DNA from: an uncultured Maricaulis sp.
Lineage (GTDB): Bacteria > Pseudomonadota > Alphaproteobacteria > Caulobacterales > Maricaulaceae
Reading direction: 5' to 3'
NCBI RefSeq assembly: GCF_947259345.1
Contig: NZ_CAMYLS010000008.1
Span: 21,378 to 85,377 of the forward strand
Length of the DNA stretch: 64,000 nt
A program made the translations under genes and the position numbers. Below the pieces are notes generated by a model that was given only the letters and a program-made list of their open reading frames with translations, had not been told where the DNA came from and did no database searches. Positions 7,919 through 15,781 of the stretch are shown here, one piece after another (position 1 is the first letter of the stretch; the number at the start of each line of letters is the position of its first letter).

Positions 7919-9906
7919 CTGTCCTTGGAGTCCGTGTCGGTCTTGCCAGAGCGGCGACCGCGTTTGGATGTGTCGGCCTCCTCCTCGTCCGGCATGGATG
8001 AGAGCAGGTCTTTCCAGCGCCAGCCGGGCTCACTGCCGGATCCGCCGGGGCGGCGCCCGCCGCGCTCCGGGAAGCCGACGGCATTGTCTGCCCGTGGCTG
8101 GGTGGAGGCTTCGGAATGGCCCAAAGGCCGATCCATGTCGGCGTCTGATTGTGAATCAGGCGTGTCGGTCGGGGTGTCATCACGCGTCGCGTCAGAACGC
8201 CGGGCCTTGCGACCGGCCAACGGGTCTGGCAGCTCATTGCTGCCGAGGTCAGGCGCGCGACGACCGCCTGCGACGGACCCCATGCGCAGCATGAAGTCAG
8301 AGAGAAGTTCGTAATTCTGGCGGATACGCGCCTGGAAGGCGGCATCGATTTCCTGGGCTTCCTCTGCGGCTGCCATGGCGGCGGCATTCAGGCCCTCCAG
8401 GCCGCGCCGCAATGTGTCTGCTGCTTCCTGAGCCCGGTCACGAGCCATGCCCGGCATTTCCGACAAGCGCTCGGTCATCGCATCGAGATGGCGCTCGACT
8501 GTTTGGGTTTCCGAGCGGGCCGATGCAAGCACGCCCTCAAGCCGCTTGCGGACGGACTCGGCGGCCTCGTCTGCGGCGACCGAGGCGCGCTTGGTCAGCT
8601 TGTCCGCTTCGGCGAGGCGGAGCTCGAAGGCTTCGTCCGAGCGGCGCGCAGCTTCATAGGCCGCTTCATTGGTCTGTTCGACCTTGCTGGCGACAATATC
8701 GGCCTGGGCTTCGATGGCCTCGATCGCGGCTTCGGACACGGCCTTGGCTTCCTGGGCCGAGGCGATGAGTCGCGCGAGGGCGGATTCGTGCTCCTGGGCT
8801 GCACTTTCGGTTTCAGACCGGACCCGGCCGGCCATGCTGTCGGCGCGTTCGATTGCTGATTCAACGGCTTCGCGGAATGCGACCGCGCCATTGGAGGCGG
8901 CGGAGTTGAGCGCGTCTGCCCCGTCGCGGGCTGTCGAGGCCATGACCTCCAGTTCTGCCTTGTGGAAGTCGAGGGCGGCGGCGATCTTTTCCTGCTCCTG
9001 CCGCAGGGCTTCACCGGCATCCGCGAGGCGCTGGCGATGCTTCACATAGGCGGCGTCGAGATTCTCCGAGCGTTCCTTGAGCCCGTCGGACAGTTCGCGC
9101 AGATGGCTGCTCCGTTCAGAGATGATCAGGGCGGCCGCATCGCTGCGCTCGGTTACCGCGCTGCCAGCTTCATTGAGGCCATCGACGCTGGCACGGATCC
9201 GCCGTTCGCTATCGGAGGCCTGGCTCGCAGCGAGCTCCGCGGCGGCGGCCACCATTTTCGACTGATCGGAGATGGCGGCCGCGATGAGCGCGGCCTTGTC
9301 ATCCAATGATTCCGAGACCTCGCCCAGACGCAGGCGTTCTGTGCGCAGTCCCTTGAGCAGAGTCTCGGTCCGGTCGCGGGCATCGGTAGCGGATTGTTCC
9401 AGTGACTCAGCGTGGTGGCTGATCACTTCTTCCATGGCGGCCAGTCGTGCCAGCGCACTCTCAAGCGCGGAATTGATCCGCTCGACTTCGCCGGACACGG
9501 CATCGGACAGTGTCTGGACCTCGTGTCGGGCGTATTGTGCCGGCTCGGCCAGCTTGCGGATGGCCAGCTCGACGCGGCGCGTATTGGCAGAGCTTCGCAC
9601 GATTTCACGGGCCATCATGCCGGCGATGATGAAGATCAGGGCTGGCAGGAGGGCAAACACGGAAAGGCCCGTAAGCTGACCAAAACTGTAACGGCCCAGG
9701 GCTTCGAAGGACTGGATGCCCAGATAGGCCCACAGATAGGCACTGGCGCCGCCGACCCAGCAGAGTGCGAAACAATTGCCCAGCCACACCAGCCAATTGC
9801 CCCCCCGCGGCGGCGCGTCGGATCCGTTTGTCTCCCGGACGGCGGGCGCGGTCAGCGCCTGGCGGTCAGTCGGCGCTATCGACGCCTGGTTTTCCTCGTC
9901 GGCCAT
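7915..9906 (-). CDS. Large coiled-coil inner-membrane protein, possibly TipN-like polarity factor
   Basis: A 663-residue protein with two predicted membrane helices near the N-terminus (WLVWLGNCFALCWVGGASAY and FALLPALIFIIAGMMA), then about 450 residues of Ala/Glu/Ser-rich helix predicted to be coiled coil, and a polar, disordered C-terminal 100 residues (about 560-663) ending in Lys/Asp-rich sequence. The layout of two N-terminal helices plus a long coil matches TipN of Caulobacter, a new-pole marker, but I cannot show homology by reading alone. Start chosen at ATG 9906 because GGAG lies 6 bases upstream; in-frame ATGs at 9912 and 9954 are alternatives. The gene is convergent with, and overlaps by 4 bases, the lipid-transporter operon. 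Confidence 0.75.
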   Translation of the reverse strand: MADEENQASIAPTDRQALTAPAVRETNGSDAPPRGGNWLVWLGNCFALCWVGGASAYLWAYLGIQSFEALGRYSFGQLTGLSVFALLPALIFIIAGMMAREIVRSSANTRRVELAIRKLAEPAQYARHEVQTLSDAVSGEVERINSALESALARLAAMEEVISHHAESLEQSATDARDRTETLLKGLRTERLRLGEVSESLDDKAALIAAAISDQSKMVAAAAELAASQASDSERRIRASVDGLNEAGSAVTERSDAAALIISERSSHLRELSDGLKERSENLDAAYVKHRQRLADAGEALRQEQEKIAAALDFHKAELEVMASTARDGADALNSAASNGAVAFREAVESAIERADSMAGRVRSETESAAQEHESALARLIASAQEAKAVSEAAIEAIEAQADIVASKVEQTNEAAYEAARRSDEAFELRLAEADKLTKRASVAADEAAESVRKRLEGVLASARSETQTVERHLDAMTERLSEMPGMARDRAQEAADTLRRGLEGLNAAAMAAAEEAQEIDAAFQARIRQNYELLSDFMLRMGSVAGGRRAPDLGSNELPDPLAGRKARRSDATRDDTPTDTPDSQSDADMDRPLGHSEASTQPRADNAVGFPERGGRRPGGSGSEPGWRWKDLLSSMPDEEEADTSKRGRRSGKTDTDSKDS

Positions 9907-10127
9907 GGTCATCTCCGCGAGTTCGATCGTGTGGTCTTGTCTGGTCTCGGTCATTTCGGGCCTGGCTGCCTGCAATCCGTAATGAGCACGTCCGCGCGCG
10001 AGGGCGGGCCGATCAGGCTCAATATGACAGAGAATAGGGGGAGATGCGCGTCAGGCACACAGATAATCTATGCAAATTCAATATTTGCAGCGGAAAGGTC
10101 GCGTGGAAGGCGGTCTGTGCGGGGAGG

Positions 10128-10394
10128 CTAGCTGTTGTAGACCAGCGGCGGTGACAGCAATTCCGGCAATTCGCGATTGTCGATTATCGGCGTCCATTGT
10201 GCGCACGGATCAAGACTGACCTTGTGCCAGCCGATCGCCGCGCCGTCATTCAGGTTCATCACCGCTTCGCGATACTCTGCGGGCTGCGGCGCCGGGCTGG
10301 AGCCGCACTCGGTGCGCGCGGACGCCTCAATGCCGACCGATGACAGGGCCACCATGGCGAACCATTCGATAAGGGATATCAAAAACTGGACCAT
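10128..10394 (-). CDS. Small hypothetical exported protein
   Basis: An 88-residue frame beginning MVQFLISLIEWFAMVALS, which could be a signal peptide or a single membrane helix. The remainder is polar, with two Cys residues (ARTECGSS and DPCAQW) that could form a disulfide in the periplasm. I recognise no family. No convincing Shine-Dalgarno sequence precedes ATG 10394, and the frame is open further upstream, so both the start and the reality of the gene are uncertain. It is supported by its hydrophobic N-terminus and by lack of any competing gene on the other strand. Confidence 0.45.
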   Translation of the reverse strand: MVQFLISLIEWFAMVALSSVGIEASARTECGSSPAPQPAEYREAVMNLNDGAAIGWHKVSLDPCAQWTPIIDNRELPELLSPPLVYNS

Positions 10395-10536
10395 GTCTGG
10401 TGTGCGCCTGAACGTCCGAAGGATTGAATATGTGACTAGGACCTGCATACGGTGAAGGCAATTCACACAATATGAGAGTTTCATGAAGTCTTCGTAAGAA
10501 GATGGCGGAAATGGGGCAGCGCCCGCAGGAGCAGGC

Positions 10537-11706
10537 ATGGACACAGGTGAAGAAGGGGAAGAGGCCGGCATCCTGATCATGCTCGGGGTGACGGTGTTTG
10601 GCCTGCTCTTTGCCAATATGCCGGGCTTTGCGCATGTCTGGGCTGCGGCCGACCTCTTGCCGCTGCAAACTGCGACGCCGGGCCCGTTGGACAGTCTCGC
10701 CTGGTGGACCGGTCAAACCTTCGTCGCCTGGGTATTCAATATCCTCCTGATCGTCCTGTTCGGGTCTGCGCTGACGCTGCGCCAGCACAGCGGCGCCAAG
10801 TCGGGACTGGGTTGGCTCAGCCTGTTGGGGCTCGGTCTCGCCTACCTCGTCTGGTATGGCGAATTGCTGACTGTAATGGCGATCGCGGGAATGATCGCGT
10901 TGCCCATGCGGGCCTTGCGGCCTGTGACGCGCTGGGCGTCTCTTGTGGCGCTGGTCGGTGGCACATTCCTGATCGTACTCGGCGGGATCGGCATTACCGC
11001 GCTCTTGCCCGACACAATGGGCTTGCCCGATCTACTCGGACTGGACGAAGCCCGCATCGCCGCCATCGAGGCGGCTCATCAATCCGGTTTCTGGGCCCGT
11101 TTGCCGCACAATATGGCCACGGCACTTCAATTTCACCTGGTTGAGTTCTTCTTCCTCGGCGGCGGCGTTCTGGGCTTGCTCCTGCTCGGCATGGAGCTGG
11201 TGGAGCGCGGCTTCTGGGGCGGACGCTGGCCGGTCATGCCGCTGGTGATCAGTGCCGCCATGGCGCTCGGGATCGGCCTTCCGCTGAGCGGGTGGAGCGC
11301 GGTGCAGGCGCTGAGCGTTTCCTTCGCGCCTTCGCAGGCCTGGGAGGGCTTGGTGGGGCGCTCGTTTGCGGCCCTGCTGATGGCCTATGGTTATGCCGCC
11401 CTGGTCGTTCTTGCCGTCCGTTTCCGGATCGCCGAGCCGGTCCAGCTGCTCTTCATCCGGGCCGGGCATCTCTGGCTGAGCGTTTATGTCGGGCAGATCA
11501 TTGTCCTGACGCTGATATTCTCCGGCCTGCCCGGAATGGGTTTGTTCGGGCGACTAGGCCCCGCTGCGCTATTTGCCTTCGGTTTCGCTCTTGCGGGCAT
11601 TCAGGCAGCGGCAGTCTGGTTGATGGATCGATATCTCCGGCTGGGGCCGCTGGAATGGCTGCTGGATGGCTTCGAAAATCGTCGCTTTGCTCGACTGAGG
11701 CGCTAG
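10537..11706 (+). CDS. DUF418-type multi-spanning membrane protein
   Basis: A 389-residue inner-membrane protein with about ten hydrophobic helices, ending in a DUF418 region (about 240-385; GRSFAALLMAYGYAALVV, then HLWLSVYVGQ). Family members often carry acyltransferase-3-like topology, and their biochemical role is unknown. ATG at 10537 has AGGAG 5 bases upstream. The downstream gene begins 97 bases later and is not clearly co-transcribed. Assignment to the family rests on overall topology and the C-terminal pattern. Confidence 0.75.
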   Translation: MDTGEEGEEAGILIMLGVTVFGLLFANMPGFAHVWAAADLLPLQTATPGPLDSLAWWTGQTFVAWVFNILLIVLFGSALTLRQHSGAKSGLGWLSLLGLGLAYLVWYGELLTVMAIAGMIALPMRALRPVTRWASLVALVGGTFLIVLGGIGITALLPDTMGLPDLLGLDEARIAAIEAAHQSGFWARLPHNMATALQFHLVEFFFLGGGVLGLLLLGMELVERGFWGGRWPVMPLVISAAMALGIGLPLSGWSAVQALSVSFAPSQAWEGLVGRSFAALLMAYGYAALVVLAVRFRIAEPVQLLFIRAGHLWLSVYVGQIIVLTLIFSGLPGMGLFGRLGPAALFAFGFALAGIQAAAVWLMDRYLRLGPLEWLLDGFENRRFARLRR

Positions 11707-11802
11707 GCCCAGATCACAATCAGTTGAATGAGATTGCCCAGATTAAACGTGCTTGCCGCAACCGGAATGGCGATCTGTAGGCGAAATCACCCAGGGGACA
11801 TG

Positions 11803-12630
11803 ATGATGATCCGAACACTCGCCGCGCTCGCAACCCTCACACTCGCTCCGCTTGGCCTGACGTCGGTCAGCCTTGCTGACGACCCCGCCACCGAGGCCGC
11901 GCTCGAGCCGCTGGCCGACCGTTTTGCCCGCGGTTTTTACGCACGTGATGCGGAGCAGGTCTTGTCGACCGTCCACCCGGAATTGTCGAAGCTGGGCCTG
12001 CGTCCGAATTTCCAGGGCCGTGGCCGCATGGTGATCGAGAATCTGACGCCGGGCGACCTGCAGGTTCTGGGCGAGCTGTACAATGCCGATGGTCATCTGG
12101 ATCCGATCACGTCAACCGTCGATGTCCGCTTCTTTGACAGCACGGCCGATACCGGCGTCTTCCAGCTGACAGCTGATACGGACTGGTATGACTTCTTCGT
12201 CGGCACGCGCATCAATGGCGAGTGGACCCTCGTGAATTGTGCCTATGGCGGCTATGGCTGGATCGACAATCCGGGCCGGGCCGATGACATGCGCATGATC
12301 GGCGAGCTCGTCGAAACCTATGCGGCGGCCTGGGATGCCGGCGATGCCGAAACGGTGACCGCCTCTGTCTATCCGGATTTCGACCGCCGCCATGTTGATC
12401 GCAGTGGCACGCGGGAATTCCTCGCGCCGGAAACCCTGGAAACGATTGCCATTCATCTCGATGAGACCGGCGCGGCGGACACGCCGTCGACCGTCACGGT
12501 TTTCGAGGCGACCCAGATGACCGGCGCGGCGCGCATTGATGCGGCCGATCGGACGGAATGGATATTCCTGCTCCGCGTGGCCGGGGATTGGGAGATCGTG
12601 AATAGCTTCTGGGAACCGCGCCGGGCCTAA
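11803..12630 (+). CDS. Exported protein with two NTF2/lumazine-binding-like domains
   Basis: A 275-residue protein with a signal peptide cleaved near SVSLA-DDPA. Two similar halves follow: LADRFARGFYARDAEQVLSTV (near 40) and LVETYAAAWDAGDAETVTAS (near 170). Each starts a cone-shaped NTF2-like fold of the kind in the putative lumazine-binding family (PF12893), and each ends with a W-x-I/L-V-N strand (EWTLVNC and DWEIVNSFW). This looks like an internal duplication. Function is unknown; substrate-binding or structural roles in the periplasm are possible. Three consecutive ATG codons occur at 11800-11808; 11803 is used because AGGGG lies 5 bases upstream. The stop overlaps the convergent maiA-like gene by 4 bases. 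Confidence 0.75.
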   Translation: MMIRTLAALATLTLAPLGLTSVSLADDPATEAALEPLADRFARGFYARDAEQVLSTVHPELSKLGLRPNFQGRGRMVIENLTPGDLQVLGELYNADGHLDPITSTVDVRFFDSTADTGVFQLTADTDWYDFFVGTRINGEWTLVNCAYGGYGWIDNPGRADDMRMIGELVETYAAAWDAGDAETVTASVYPDFDRRHVDRSGTREFLAPETLETIAIHLDETGAADTPSTVTVFEATQMTGAARIDAADRTEWIFLLRVAGDWEIVNSFWEPRRA

Positions 12631-13274
12631 ACCTCTGCGTCAGGCTGGCTTTCCGGGGCTGCATCCCGGAAGGCCGACAGGGCGCGACAGGCTTCATCAG
12701 CGGCTGCGAGCGCGGGCCAGTCACTCATGTCGAGACCCCAGCGCCGGGCATTATAGGCCTGAGGCACAAGATAGATGTCAGCCAGGCCGGGTATCTGGCC
12801 GCCGAGATACTCGCCGGTTCTTGGAGCAGCCTCAACCAGCGTCTCGAGCGCGTCGAGACCGGATTTCATCCAGCGCTGGGACCAGGCTTTCATGCCGTCC
12901 GGACCTTGGCCGAGATCGCCCGCCACGGCTTTCAGTACACGCAGATTCTGCAGCGGGTGGATGTCGCAGGCAATGATGGAGGCCCAGCCGCGCGCCTGGC
13001 AGCGGGCGATTGTGTCCCTCGGCAGAAAGGCCGGGTCGGGCCAGGTCTCGTCAATCCATTCCAGGATGGCGGGAGATTGCAGCAGGCGTACGCCGTCATG
13101 CTCGAGAACCGGGACCAGACCCTGGGGCTGGATATCCAGCCAGGCCGCTCCCCGCTGCTCGCCTTCCTTCAGATTGACCGGCACTTGCTGGTAGTCGACG
13201 CCCTTGAGATTGAGCGCGATACGCAGGCGGTAGGCCGCGCTGGAACGCCAATAGCCATAGAGTTTGGTGGTCAT
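12627..13274 (-). CDS. maiA: Maleylacetoacetate (or maleylpyruvate) isomerase, zeta-class GST
   Basis: A 215-residue zeta-class glutathione transferase. The active-site element RSSAAYRLRIALNLKG (residues 10-25) is the family hallmark (usually SSCxxRVRIAL; here Cys is replaced by Ala, as in some bacterial members), and QGLVPVLEHDG with LLQSPAILEWIDE forms the glutathione-binding site. The enzyme isomerises maleylacetoacetate to fumarylacetoacetate in tyrosine breakdown, or maleylpyruvate to fumarylpyruvate in gentisate breakdown. The FAH-family hydrolase gene lies 3 bases upstream in the same operon, consistent with sequential steps. The exact substrate cannot be told apart here because no dioxygenase gene is present in the window. 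Confidence 0.88.
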   Translation of the reverse strand: MTTKLYGYWRSSAAYRLRIALNLKGVDYQQVPVNLKEGEQRGAAWLDIQPQGLVPVLEHDGVRLLQSPAILEWIDETWPDPAFLPRDTIARCQARGWASIIACDIHPLQNLRVLKAVAGDLGQGPDGMKAWSQRWMKSGLDALETLVEAAPRTGEYLGGQIPGLADIYLVPQAYNARRWGLDMSDWPALAAADEACRALSAFRDAAPESQPDAEV

Positions 13275-13277
13275 GGA

Positions 13278-13922
13278 TCAGCGTCTTTCCGTGAGCGTAA
13301 AATCAAGCGGAGGCAGGCCATCAATGCGGGCCGATACGACGTCGCCAGGCAGAAGGGCGCTGACACCGGCCGGCGTTCCAGTAAAGATCAGGTCGCCCGG
13401 CTGTAGTGTGAAATAGCGCGCCAATTGTTGGAGAAGGGCGGCTGGCGGCAGGATCATTTGCTCGAGATCGCCCGATTGACGCGGCGTCCCGTTGACGCTG
13501 AGCGTGATCGCGCCGCTGGCGGGCGGTGGGCCAAGCCGAAGCGCGCCCATCGGGGCGGATCGGTCAAACCCCTTGGCAATCTCCCAGGGCGCGCCCTTCG
13601 CCTTGAGGCGGGCCTGGAGGTCGCGCTTGGTCAGGTCGACGCCGGTCCCGCAGGCAATGATCTCGCCGCCTTCGCCCAGCGCGAGAACCAATTCCACCTC
13701 ATGATGCAGATCCTCGGTCTCGCCGGGATAGGGCAGGGCGGGCGCTGTCGAGACGGCACTGGCCGGCTTGGTAAAGAAGATCGCTTCGGCGGCTTCGCCC
13801 ATCTCCTTGGCATGGTCGGCATAATTGCGGCCGATACAGAAGACGCGACCGACGGGGAAATGGCGGCTGTCGCCATCAAGGGCGAGACGGGGCGCGGCGG
13901 GGCAGGTGACAAGATCGCTCAT
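13278..13922 (-). CDS. Fumarylacetoacetate hydrolase-family protein (fumarylpyruvate hydrolase-like)
   Basis: A 214-residue enzyme of the FAH fold. Signature pieces are FCIGRNYADHAKEMG (residues 28-42), HHEVELVLALG with the metal-binding glutamates (about 73-83), and GDLIFTGTPAGVSALLPGD near the C-terminus. The short length is typical of the fumarylpyruvate hydrolase/oxaloacetate tautomerase branch rather than the 400-residue eukaryote-like FahA. It would cleave the product of the adjacent isomerase to fumarate plus pyruvate or acetoacetate. It is the first gene of the two-gene operon, diverging from the MarR regulator whose start is 85 bases away. Confidence 0.87.
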   Translation of the reverse strand: MSDLVTCPAAPRLALDGDSRHFPVGRVFCIGRNYADHAKEMGEAAEAIFFTKPASAVSTAPALPYPGETEDLHHEVELVLALGEGGEIIACGTGVDLTKRDLQARLKAKGAPWEIAKGFDRSAPMGALRLGPPPASGAITLSVNGTPRQSGDLEQMILPPAALLQQLARYFTLQPGDLIFTGTPAGVSALLPGDVVSARIDGLPPLDFTLTERR

Positions 13923-14006
13923 GCGCTATCGATAGCCGAGGAAGGCTTGCGCCGTCGAGCCAACAAACGGCTTGCAGCTGCAGCCGGCATCCGGCAGGTC
14001 TGGGGC

Positions 14007-14480
14007 ATGACTGATCCGACCCCGCCTGCGCTTAGCCTGCGCGACTATCTGCCCTATCGCCTGGCCGTCACCTCCAACCAGGTGTCGCGCCTTGTTGCAC
14101 GGGCCTATCAGGACCGCTTCGGTCTGACGATCTGGGAATGGCGGGTGATTGCGCTTCTGGGCGAGGCCGAGCCGATGACAGCGCAATCCCTGTCGGACAT
14201 CGCTGCCATGGACAAGGTCTCCGTCAGTCGGGCGGTGAAGGCCTTGGTCGAGCGCGGTCTGGTCATGCGGGCCGAGCGCGTCGCGGATCGGCGGTCGCGC
14301 GATCTGCATCTGACAGAGGCAGGGCGTCAGACCTATGCGGAGATCACGCCCGTCGCCCTGACAGCGGAGGCGGACTTGTTGACCGGCCTCGACGAGACGC
14401 AGATCGCCGAACTCGCGCGGCTTCTCGATCTCCTGCGCTCTCGGGCCGGCGAGCTCGCGGAGCGGCAGGCGGGCAACTAG
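14007..14480 (+). CDS. MarR-family transcriptional regulator
   Basis: A 157-residue winged-helix regulator. The recognition region MTAQSLSDIAAMDKVSVSRA and the wing with the family motif ADRRSRDLHLTEAG (about 98-111) are clear, flanked by dimerisation helices. The frame extends far upstream but that part is antisense to the FAH gene; ATG 14007 gives the normal MarR length. Divergence from the FAH/maiA operon suggests it represses that operon and responds to an aromatic or its breakdown product. I did not find a clear palindrome in the 84-base gap. The stop overlaps the convergent PqiA-like gene (CTAG). Confidence 0.88.
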   Translation: MTDPTPPALSLRDYLPYRLAVTSNQVSRLVARAYQDRFGLTIWEWRVIALLGEAEPMTAQSLSDIAAMDKVSVSRAVKALVERGLVMRAERVADRRSRDLHLTEAGRQTYAEITPVALTAEADLLTGLDETQIAELARLLDLLRSRAGELAERQAGN

Positions 14481-14968
14481 CCGCGACCGCGATCGACGAT
14501 CCGGCCCGCTGCGATCATCGCCAGTACCGCGGACAAGGCAAAGCAGCCGGCGCCGATCAGCGGTCGGGCCTCCATTAGGAAGCTGCCACGCAGGCTGAAC
14601 ACGACGAGCGCGATGACCAGCACGTCTGCCATTGACCATTTTCCGAGCCGTTCCAGCCAACGCAGCGAGGCACTTGTCGGAGGCTGACTGTCCTTCGACA
14701 ACTGGATGCGCCACATCCAGACGATCTTCGTGAGCGGGAAGCCGACCGAAAAGCCCAGTACTGTGCCGGCCAGCAACCATTCTTTTTCGCGAACCAATGC
14801 GACGCCCAGTGAGAGGATGCTGTGCTGGTCATCCCACAGACCAAGATGACGTGTTTCGAGCGCCGGCAGGAAAAGCCCCGGTATGAGGAGTGTGCTCGCC
14901 AACAGAAGAATGCCTGTAGTCAGAGCATTGGGGCGAAAATTTTCAGCCGTCTGCATTCTGCTGCCCAT
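14477..14968 (-). CDS. PqiA-like (paraquat-inducible protein A) membrane protein
   Basis: A 163-residue integral membrane protein with about four helices. It contains the PqiA-family core RLGKWSMADVLVIALVVFSL (about 110-129) and a preceding charged cytoplasmic loop (TKIVWMWRIQLSK). PqiA proteins partner with MCE proteins in lipid transport between membranes; this copy has a single PqiA domain, with no PqiB beside it, though an MCE system lies 7 kb upstream. ATG 14968 is used; ATG 14956 is an equally plausible start. It is a single gene, convergent with marR. Confidence 0.78.
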   Translation of the reverse strand: MGSRMQTAENFRPNALTTGILLLASTLLIPGLFLPALETRHLGLWDDQHSILSLGVALVREKEWLLAGTVLGFSVGFPLTKIVWMWRIQLSKDSQPPTSASLRWLERLGKWSMADVLVIALVVFSLRGSFLMEARPLIGAGCFALSAVLAMIAAGRIVDRGRG

Positions 14969-15119
14969 CCGGTCGGGGCTGGAGCATGCCGGGATATCCT
15001 GCCCCCTGCATCATCCGTCACCGCCTTTGGCGCGATGAACTATACTTCGCAATTTCGTCAATTCCGCTTCTCTCCGTTAACAAGCTTTGAGCAGGTCGTG
15101 CAGTAACGGGCAGGTCATA

Positions 15120-15145
15120 GGATATTACAAGTATTGGTAATATCC
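15120..15145. promoter_or_regulatory. AT-rich inverted repeat upstream of the YfiR-like/TonB receptor operon
   Basis: GGATATTAC at 15120-15128 and its exact reverse complement GTAATATCC at 15137-15145 are separated by 8 bases. A further TAATATCC follows at 15170-15177. The element sits about 100 bases before the start of the exported YfiR-like gene in a 273-base intergenic region that otherwise shows nothing coding. It could be an operator or a transcript hairpin; no T-run follows, so a terminator is less likely. Confidence 0.45.
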
Positions 15146-15241
15146 AATTACCCAGACGAAATACGGGGTTAATATCCCTCCCCTAATCCCAGCCCATACG
15201 CCGCGATGCGGTGACATATGGAACAGGACGGGGTGTCCCCA

Positions 15242-15751
15242 ATGCGTAAATTCATTCTGCCGGCGCTGGCCGGTCTTCTCTTTACCACACCGGCGATGGC
15301 CGAGACGACCCAGCGCGATCTCGAAGTGATCGGTCGCGCTCTGAGCTTCGTCGAAGGCGCCAGCGGTTCGGATCGCACAGTCGCGATCGTTTATGACGCG
15401 GGCAGCGAAGCCGAAGCCCAGGCCCTGGCCTCTGCCATGGCCGGCGGTCTTTCTGCTGGTCGTGTGACGCTGAATGCTCGCCTCGTGCCCATGGCTGATA
15501 CCGGTTCGATCGGTGGTGCCGATGCGGCCGTCCTGCTCGGCGCGGCGGCTGGTGATGGTGGTGTCTTCTCCGCCGCCAGTTCGGCCGGCGTGATGACCGT
15601 CTCCACCGATATGAGCTGCGTTGAAAGCGCTCAGTGCGTGATGGGTGTGCAAAGCGCCCCGTCGGTGCGGATCGTGGTCAATCGCGGCGCCGCTGACAGC
15701 TCGTCGGTCTCCTTCGCGGCGGCCTTCGCCATGATGATCGAAGAAATCTAA
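15242..15751 (+). CDS. Small exported protein, YfiR/DUF4154-like
   Basis: A 169-residue protein with a signal peptide cleaved at AMA-ETTQ (about residue 22). The C-terminal half, GVMTVSTDMSCVE then SVRIVVNRGAADSSSVSFA, resembles the end of DUF4154/YfiR proteins, which are periplasmic and often stand next to TonB receptors and signalling proteins. Two Cys residues (MSCVESAQC) could be disulfide-bonded, as in YfiR. The TonB receptor gene starts 30 bases downstream and a chemoreceptor gene follows, so the three may form one outer-membrane-to-cytoplasm sensing unit. Family assignment is by pattern only. Confidence 0.6.
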   Translation: MRKFILPALAGLLFTTPAMAETTQRDLEVIGRALSFVEGASGSDRTVAIVYDAGSEAEAQALASAMAGGLSAGRVTLNARLVPMADTGSIGGADAAVLLGAAAGDGGVFSAASSAGVMTVSTDMSCVESAQCVMGVQSAPSVRIVVNRGAADSSSVSFAAAFAMMIEEI

Positions 15752-15781
15752 GCGCAAACAGAGTTTGAGAGAGTACTAGCC

